DNA from: JACOTV01 sp964579395
GTDB lineage: Bacteria > Patescibacteriota > Microgenomatia > UBA1406 > GWC2-37-13
Reading direction: 5' to 3'
DNA length: 16,931 nt
Assembly: GCA_964579395.1 (NCBI GenBank)
Contig: CAZOFT010000011.1
Location: forward strand, 1 to 16,931
Shown here: positions 12,961 through 16,931 of the stretch, piece after piece
Layout: every line of letters begins with the position of its first letter
Position numbering within the stretch: the first letter of the stretch is position 1
Notes under the pieces: model-generated
Told to the model about the DNA's origin: nothing
What the model saw: only the letters and a program-made list of their open reading frames with translations
Databases searched by the model: none
Program-made: the position numbers and the translations under genes

Positions 12961-13758
12961 ATGAAACTTCTTCCTCAAGCAGATTTGCTGTCGCTGAAAA
13001 ATCGTGTCGCCATAGTAACCGGTGCATCGGCCGGGATCGGGTATGGCATCGCGTATCGGCTGGCAGAAGCCGGCGCAAAGGTAGTGCTGGTGGCTCATCA
13101 CGAAGACCAGCTCAAAAAAGCACTCGATGATCTGCGTCCGACCGGGGCAGACTTATTGCCGATTGTGGCTGATGTGTCGGTAGAGCATGATGTGCAGCAT
13201 ATGGTGGCAAAGACGCTGGAGGTGTTCGGGCGCATTGATGTGTTGGTAAACAATGCAGGTATTTTTCCTTACGCGCCGCTTCAGGATTTGACCGCCGAAC
13301 TCTTTGATCGTGTGGTTGCGGTGAATCTTCGCGGTGTGTTTTTGTGCACCAAATACGTGTCTGAGTCTATGATTCAAAAAGAGCAGGGTGGACGAATCAT
13401 CAACATCACCTCCATTGACGCACTGCATCCGTCTATGATGGGATTGGCACATTATGATGCGACAAAGCATGGTGTATGGGGATTTACCAAAAATGTCGCT
13501 ATCGAACTTGCCAGGCATAAAATCTGGGTAAATGCCGTTGCCCCGGGCGGTGTGCTGACACCGGGAGCTGCAAAAATGCAAGGCGGTCAGGGAGCAGATT
13601 TGGATCGCAACCCGGACCCCCCGCCGCTTGATGTGCCGATGGGCAGAATGGGTGTGCCGGATGATATTGCAAAGGCCGTGCTCTTTCTGGCATCTGATAT
13701 GGCTTCGTATATGACGGGCACTCAGATTGTGGTGGATGGCGGATATCTTCTCAAGTAA
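12961..13758 (+). CDS. Short-chain dehydrogenase/reductase (SDR, classical type)
   Basis: A 265-residue NAD(P)-dependent oxidoreductase. The Rossmann motif TGASAGIG is at 20-27, the cofactor-adenine Asp at D71 (VADVS), NNAG at 97-100, N122, a catalytic Ser at 151 or 152 region (ITSID), and Y165-x3-K169 (YDATK). The end reads TGTQIVVDGGYLL, standard for the classical SDR family. The residue after the second strand is Ala-His-His (VLVAHHEDQ) and no acidic residue ends that strand, which may favour NADP(H); substrate unknown. The insertion GGQGADLDRNPDPPPLD (208-224) is a substrate-lid region. It is followed after seven bases by a GIY-YIG gene. Confidence 0.93.
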   Translation: MKLLPQADLLSLKNRVAIVTGASAGIGYGIAYRLAEAGAKVVLVAHHEDQLKKALDDLRPTGADLLPIVADVSVEHDVQHMVAKTLEVFGRIDVLVNNAGIFPYAPLQDLTAELFDRVVAVNLRGVFLCTKYVSESMIQKEQGGRIINITSIDALHPSMMGLAHYDATKHGVWGFTKNVAIELARHKIWVNAVAPGGVLTPGAAKMQGGQGADLDRNPDPPPLDVPMGRMGVPDDIAKAVLFLASDMASYMTGTQIVVDGGYLLK

Positions 13759-13765
13759 CGACCCT

Positions 13766-14017
13766 ATGTATATTGTATATATAGTGCGTTGTGCGGACGA
13801 CTCGTTGTACTGCGGTATCACAACCGATGTTGAGCGCCGGGTGGCAGAGCACAATGATCCGAAAAAAGCTGCAGCATATACCCGCTCCCGCCAGCCGGTG
13901 ACACTCGTTTATACAGAAGCATGCACAAGTCGCGCTGACGCCCTCAAACGGGAGTATGCCATCAAGCAGCTGCGCAGGCAAGACAAACTGCGACTCATCT
14001 CTTCAACCCCACACTAA
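13766..14017 (+). CDS. GIY-YIG endonuclease-like protein (UPF0213/YhbQ type)
   Basis: An 83-residue stand-alone GIY-YIG domain. The two motif strands are MYIVYIVRCADDSLYCGITT; the catalytic Arg is R24 or R25 (DVERRVAEHN), and the metal-binding Glu is E63 (ALKREYAIKQL). Bacterial UPF0213 proteins of this size are single-domain nucleases of uncertain role, perhaps DNA repair. The frame opens at 13727 within the SDR gene, but MYIVYIV is the normal family start, so ATG 13766 is chosen. It follows the SDR stop by seven bases and is probably co-transcribed. No partner domain for targeting is present. Confidence 0.88.
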   Translation: MYIVYIVRCADDSLYCGITTDVERRVAEHNDPKKAAAYTRSRQPVTLVYTEACTSRADALKREYAIKQLRRQDKLRLISSTPH

Positions 14018-14294
14018 CGCGAATCGGTATCTTTTGGAGCCTCAGTGTGATATACTATAACCATAGTTATACGCGGAATTCGTGATAGAAACACGCAACG
14101 TATACGTTTTTCTTTCGATTGTTTGATAGAACAACTGCTTTTTTATTAATCATAAGCAGAGACACAGCATTCCGCGCATCCGACCCCTAATTGCACGGTC
14201 GATGTGAGGACATGCTTGTCATGATCTTCTTTACCTATCCTGTCTGCTCACCATGAGCAAGACGTGTTTATATAATTTGCAATTTTTATTATCT
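14018..14294 (+). promoter_or_regulatory. Possible long leader region of the DEAD-box gene
   Basis: No gene is visible. TATACT (14051-14056) could start a leader of about 230 bases. At its start lies an inverted repeat, TATAAC (14056-14061) and GTTATA (14066-14071). Further on are a perfect palindrome AACGTATACGTT (14097-14108) and a hairpin CTGCTT (14135-14140) with AAGCAG (14154-14159) around a U/A-rich loop. A second -10 candidate, TATAAT (14271-14276), lies 18 bases before ATG 14295. Long leaders are known on cold-induced helicase genes; whether this one is structured is untested. Confidence 0.4.
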
Positions 14295-15500
14295 ATGTCA
14301 ATGTATCGCGCACGTCGCATGAACAAACCCGGATTTGGCGGACGCCCCCGAAGTGGTGGCGGACGCAGTCGATTCGGTCGGGGAAAACCGGCCGGTCTTG
14401 ATCCGTCCCTTTTTGTTAAAAAAGCTACTGTCCTACCGGTGCAGGAAGCCCCGGTGTTGAGTAAAACCACCTTTGATGACTATGCCTTGGACGGCCGCAT
14501 CAAAGCAAACATCGCCCATCATGGGTATGTGCATCCGACCGCTATTCAGGAGCAGTCACTTCCCCATATTCTTGATGGGCGTGATCTTATCGGAATCGCC
14601 AACACCGGAACCGGTAAAACGGCTGCATTTTTACTCGGCCTCATTCACAAATGTATTCACAATCGTGATGAACGGGTACTTATTGTAGCGCCCACTCGTG
14701 AGCTCGCCATTCAGATTAAGGATGAATTTGTCGTCTTTAGTCGCGGCCTCCATATGAGTGCAGTTATTGCCGTTGGCGGCACCAATATTGATCGTCAGAT
14801 CCAAGGCCTTCGCCGACGTCCTCAGTTTGTGATCGGTACGCCCGGTCGCCTCAAAGACTTGATCGAGCGTCGCGAATTGTCACTTACGTTTTTCCACAAC
14901 GTCGTATTAGATGAAGTGGATCGTATGGTCGACATGGGATTCATCAATGACATCAAATACCTCTTGGCTCTTCTTCCGGAAGATCGCCAGTCGCTGTTTT
15001 TCACGGCCACCTTGGATCGTCGTTCCCGTGAGATTTTGGGCAAATTTGTCCACGAAGATCCTATCACTGTGTCTGTAAAACAACAGGCAACCAGTGAAAA
15101 TGTCGATCAGGATGTTGTCAAAGTACCGTTTGATAAGAAGAAATTTGATGTTCTTAAGGAGCTTTTGCAGCAGCCCGGTTTTGAAAAAGTCATGGTATTC
15201 GGACGCACCAAGCGCGGTGTAGAGATGCTGTCACGACAACTGCAATTTGATGGGTTTCGTACTGCCGCCATTCACGGTGACAAAGCCCAGCAGCAGCGCC
15301 TTCGTGCCCTTCAGGCATTTAAGGAAAATCGTGTCAATGTACTTATTGCCACTGATGTGGCCGCCCGCGGTATTGATGTAAAGGGAGTGACACATGTCAT
15401 CAACTACGATCAACCCGAGTCATACGACGATTACGTACATCGTATCGGACGTACCGGTCGCGCAGGACAAAAAGGATTTGCGCTGACGTTTGTGGACTAA
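14295..15500 (+). CDS. DEAD-box ATP-dependent RNA helicase
   Basis: A 401-residue helicase. An Arg/Gly-rich N-terminal tail (about 3-35) likely binds RNA. Core motifs, numbered from ATG 14295: Q-motif PTAIQEQSLP (81-90), Walker A ANTGTGKT (102-109), Ia PTRELA (133-138), DEVD instead of DEAD (206-209), TAT instead of SAT (237-239), ARGID (357-361) and HRIGRTGR (382-389). The protein ends a dozen residues after motif VI and has no C-terminal RNA-binding domain. It would unwind short RNA duplexes, for example in ribosome assembly or mRNA turnover. The frame extends to ATG 14253, but those 14 residues (MSKTCLYNLQFLLS) are hydrophobic and atypical; 14295 or 14301 is preferred. A strong terminator follows. 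Confidence 0.93.
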   Translation: MSMYRARRMNKPGFGGRPRSGGGRSRFGRGKPAGLDPSLFVKKATVLPVQEAPVLSKTTFDDYALDGRIKANIAHHGYVHPTAIQEQSLPHILDGRDLIGIANTGTGKTAAFLLGLIHKCIHNRDERVLIVAPTRELAIQIKDEFVVFSRGLHMSAVIAVGGTNIDRQIQGLRRRPQFVIGTPGRLKDLIERRELSLTFFHNVVLDEVDRMVDMGFINDIKYLLALLPEDRQSLFFTATLDRRSREILGKFVHEDPITVSVKQQATSENVDQDVVKVPFDKKKFDVLKELLQQPGFEKVMVFGRTKRGVEMLSRQLQFDGFRTAAIHGDKAQQQRLRALQAFKENRVNVLIATDVAARGIDVKGVTHVINYDQPESYDDYVHRIGRTGRAGQKGFALTFVD

Positions 15501-15518
15501 TACAATAGCCAATTGAAG

Positions 15519-15563
15519 AGCCTTCCCGGATAGCGTACAGACGCTTGAAGGGAAGGCTTTTTT
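15519..15563 (+). terminator. Rho-independent terminator after the helicase gene
   Basis: A nine-base-pair stem, AGCCTTCCC (15519-15527) with GGGAAGGCT (15550-15558), closes a loop that contains its own small hairpin (AGCGT 15532-15536, ACGCT 15541-15545), followed by six T (15558-15563). It is the only classical terminator I see in the window. Confidence 0.9.
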
Positions 15564-15627
15564 ATGGTGAAGTAGCAGGGGTCGGGAAGCCATACATTCT
15601 TCAGTACCGAAGCCTGCACTTGCAGGA

Positions 15628-15633
15628 TATACT
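15628..15633 (+). promoter_or_regulatory. -10 box of the serine hydrolase gene (leaderless GTG)
   Basis: TATACT six bases before GTG 15640, the same spacing as at the VIT gene. It supports GTG as the start codon and a leaderless message. Confidence 0.5.
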
Positions 15634-15639
15634 ATACGC

Positions 15640-16656
15640 GTGAGTACGTATAATCCCTACCAGCCACGCACTGTTCGTGGTGCCCCACGCCGCTCAAATC
15701 CCCGGCGCTTTCATCCGGGAATCATGGTGGTGGCGCTGCTGAGCCTGGGGATCGGCATTGCTTTTTATGTGTCGTCACGCACATCGCACACGAGTGCACA
15801 AGCACAAGAATCAACGCCTTCTCCTGATGTGCTTCGCCTGCCGACTCCTGTGGCTGCGGCAACACCTGTTGAAACACAACAAAGCGAAACATTGAGTCGC
15901 GCTGTGCATGGTGCACTTGAGGACACACAAGGATCCTATGCCGTTGTTGTAAAACACCTGGGCAGCGGGGAGTACTATGCGCAGCAAGAGGATGCCACAT
16001 ACGATGCTGCCAGCTTGTACAAGTTGTGGGTGATGGCAGTCATATACGAGTACATGAAAGCCGGTCGACTGCAGCCGGAGCAGGTATTGAGTGCAGATGT
16101 TGCTGAATTGAATGAAACATTTAAAATCGCCAGTGATTCAGCAGAGCAAACAGAAGGCACAGTCACGTATACCGTTGATGAGGCGCTTGAGCAGATGATT
16201 ACCATCTCCGACAACTATGCGGCGCTTTTGTTGACTGATGCAATAAGTCGCACATCGGTGGCTGACTTTCTCAAACGATATGGATTCACCGGTTCGCGGG
16301 TGGGCAATGGGGAGAAGCCGCCGGTCACCACAGCTGCGGATGTATCCCGGTTGTTTGAAAAACTCTACGATGGGCAACTGGTTGATGCTGAGTCAAGTCA
16401 GCAAATGCTTGATCGTCTCAAGCGCCAACGCCTCAACAGTAAAATTCCATCGGAGTTGCCGGATGAAGTCTTTGTGGCGCACAAAACAGGTGAGCTTGAC
16501 GGCGATTCCCATGATGCCGGTATCGTCTATGCTCCGGGAGGCGAGTATGTACTGGTGGTTTTGAGCCGCAGCGATGACCGCGACGCGGCAAATGCCCGCA
16601 TCAGTGCTGTTTCAAAAGCAGTCTACGATCACTTTGAAGAGCCGAGCTTGCCGTAA
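15640..16656 (+). CDS. Membrane-anchored class A beta-lactamase-like serine hydrolase
   Basis: A 338-residue protein beginning with GTG. A basic cytosolic N-terminus is followed by one membrane segment (about 27-45) and a Ser/Thr/Pro linker (46-80). The extracytoplasmic domain has the penicillin-recognising motifs S125-L-Y-K128, S190-D-N192 and K282-T-G284. The order and spacing match class A beta-lactamases, but the usual ExxLN with the deacylating Glu, expected some 36 residues after SDN, is not visible: the segment there reads VGNGEKPPVTTAADVSRL. The enzyme therefore may be a wall peptidase or other hydrolase and not a true beta-lactamase. It is isolated from the helicase gene by a terminator and has its own promoter. 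Confidence 0.88.
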   Translation: MSTYNPYQPRTVRGAPRRSNPRRFHPGIMVVALLSLGIGIAFYVSSRTSHTSAQAQESTPSPDVLRLPTPVAAATPVETQQSETLSRAVHGALEDTQGSYAVVVKHLGSGEYYAQQEDATYDAASLYKLWVMAVIYEYMKAGRLQPEQVLSADVAELNETFKIASDSAEQTEGTVTYTVDEALEQMITISDNYAALLLTDAISRTSVADFLKRYGFTGSRVGNGEKPPVTTAADVSRLFEKLYDGQLVDAESSQQMLDRLKRQRLNSKIPSELPDEVFVAHKTGELDGDSHDAGIVYAPGGEYVLVVLSRSDDRDAANARISAVSKAVYDHFEEPSLP

Positions 16657-16661
16657 TCTGA

Positions 16662-16667
16662 TATCAT
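16662..16667 (+). promoter_or_regulatory. -10 box ahead of the PhnB-like remnant
   Basis: TATCAT six bases before ATG 16674, the same spacing as at other genes here. The promoter seems to have survived although the gene body has not. Confidence 0.35.
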
Positions 16668-16673
16668 CGGCGC

Positions 16674-16814
16674 ATGAATACACAACTTTCACCCTATCTG
16701 ACCTTTGAAAATACCGCCTACGGTATGCAGTGGTCAGTGAACATCATGGACAAACACCAATCCGTGCGATTTTACTGCCCTTGGTCACCGCCTTTAATAT
16801 TGACGTCGATCTGA
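16674..16814 (+). pseudogene. Internally deleted PhnB-like VOC gene
   Basis: The 46-codon frame starts MNTQLSPYLTFENTA, which matches the first strand of PhnB-type VOC proteins, and continues directly with YGMQWSVNIMDKHQ, which matches their last strand (compare KYGVSWQIV of the tandem VOC protein in this window). The roughly 100 residues between are missing, so the gene appears to have lost its middle by an in-frame deletion. Codons after about 16760 run antisense through the neighbouring membrane-protein gene and do not look like VOC sequence. It could be expressed as a short peptide, but not as a folded VOC protein. Confidence 0.6.
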
Positions 16815-16931
16815 TCCGGCACCTGGATCTGTGGCGCTTGTTGCTGTTGCGGCATCATACGGGGTAATCCGAAGACAAAAAAGAAATAACCGAATACAAT
16901 CAATAAAATTGCTCCGAGTAAGAAACTGATG
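16772..16931 (-). CDS. C-terminal part of a small membrane protein (5' end outside window)
   Basis: The reverse strand is open from the right edge to a TAA at 16774-16772, giving 52 residues: a membrane segment (ISFLLGAILLIVFGYFFFVF), then GLPRMMPQQQQAPQIQVPDQ and IDVNIKGGDQGQ. The hydrophobic helix followed by a Gln/Pro-rich tail is typical of small envelope proteins in Patescibacteria; I cannot name a family. Its 3' end overlaps the PhnB-like remnant by 43 bases on the opposite strand. Confidence 0.6.
   Translation of the reverse strand, partial: ISFLLGAILLIVFGYFFFVFGLPRMMPQQQQAPQIQVPDQIDVNIKGGDQGQ

Noticed and set aside
13153..13854. 233-codon reverse-strand frame across the SDR and GIY-YIG genes
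   Set aside because: Antisense to two clear genes; His/Cys/Arg-rich composition without family motifs.
14253..14294. Upstream ATG of the helicase frame (14 extra residues)
   Set aside because: The added residues are hydrophobic and unlike the Arg/Gly-rich start of relatives; a TATAAT box lies inside the stretch.
1..16931. CRISPR array, tRNA, rRNA, insertion sequence or transposase
   Set aside because: No regularly spaced repeats, no tRNA-like cloverleaf and no transposase motif seen on either strand by eye.

Overview
Sixteen-point-nine kilobases of gene-dense bacterial DNA using the standard bacterial code (TGA acts as stop; no internal TGA is needed in any frame). Genes are short, tightly packed, often overlapping by 1 to 23 bases, and mostly lack Shine-Dalgarno sequences. 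Several begin 6 to 8 bases after a TATACT-like -10 box, so their messages are probably leaderless. Protein types such as a short DEAD-box helicase with an Arg/Gly-rich N-terminus, small one-helix membrane proteins and a membrane-anchored LolA-like protein suggest a member of the Candidate Phyla Radiation (Patescibacteria, Parcubacteria-like). This assignment is an inference; no rRNA or marker gene is present.

Layout: 1-331 (-) end of a DUF2200 gene, divergent from an SRPBCC-ArsR pair (445-1211). 1233-1637 (-) is an unknown four-helix membrane protein, divergent from a second SRPBCC gene (1722-2138). 2224-3135 is a tandem VOC (PhnB-like) protein. 3191-6417 is an overlapping four-gene membrane-lipid cluster: PAP2 phosphatase, diacylglycerol kinase-like lipid kinase, DUF1206 membrane protein, PAP2 phosphatase. 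6407-6673 (-) is a small zinc-ribbon protein, divergent from a second ArsR-SRPBCC pair (6755-7588, opposite gene order). 7589-8182 (-) is an L,D-transpeptidase, divergent from a VIT1/CCC1 metal transporter (8232-8948). 8949-9305 holds the 3' remnant of a VOC gene and a hairpin.

9306-10517 encodes four CBS domains joined to a C-terminal domain resembling ribosome hibernation factor HPF/RaiA; this is the most interesting single protein here. 10605-11201 is an exported Met-rich protein with the best Shine-Dalgarno in the window. 11230-11511 (-) is a small DUF5665-like membrane protein, 11655-12188 a P19/Fe2+-transport-like protein and 12192-12875 (-) a membrane-anchored LolA-like protein. 12961-13758 is an SDR oxidoreductase followed by a GIY-YIG endonuclease-like gene. 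14295-15500 is a DEAD-box helicase with a possible 230-base leader and a strong terminator. 15640-16656 is a membrane-anchored class A beta-lactamase-like serine hydrolase. The right end carries an internally deleted PhnB-like pseudogene and, on the other strand, the end of a small membrane protein.

Themes: envelope lipid head-group and carrier-lipid chemistry (two PAP2, lipid kinase, DUF1206), cell-wall enzymes (L,D-transpeptidase, serine hydrolase), possible metal handling (VIT, P19-like, Met-rich), and small stress or ligand-binding modules (SRPBCC, VOC, ArsR) that look repeatedly gained and lost.
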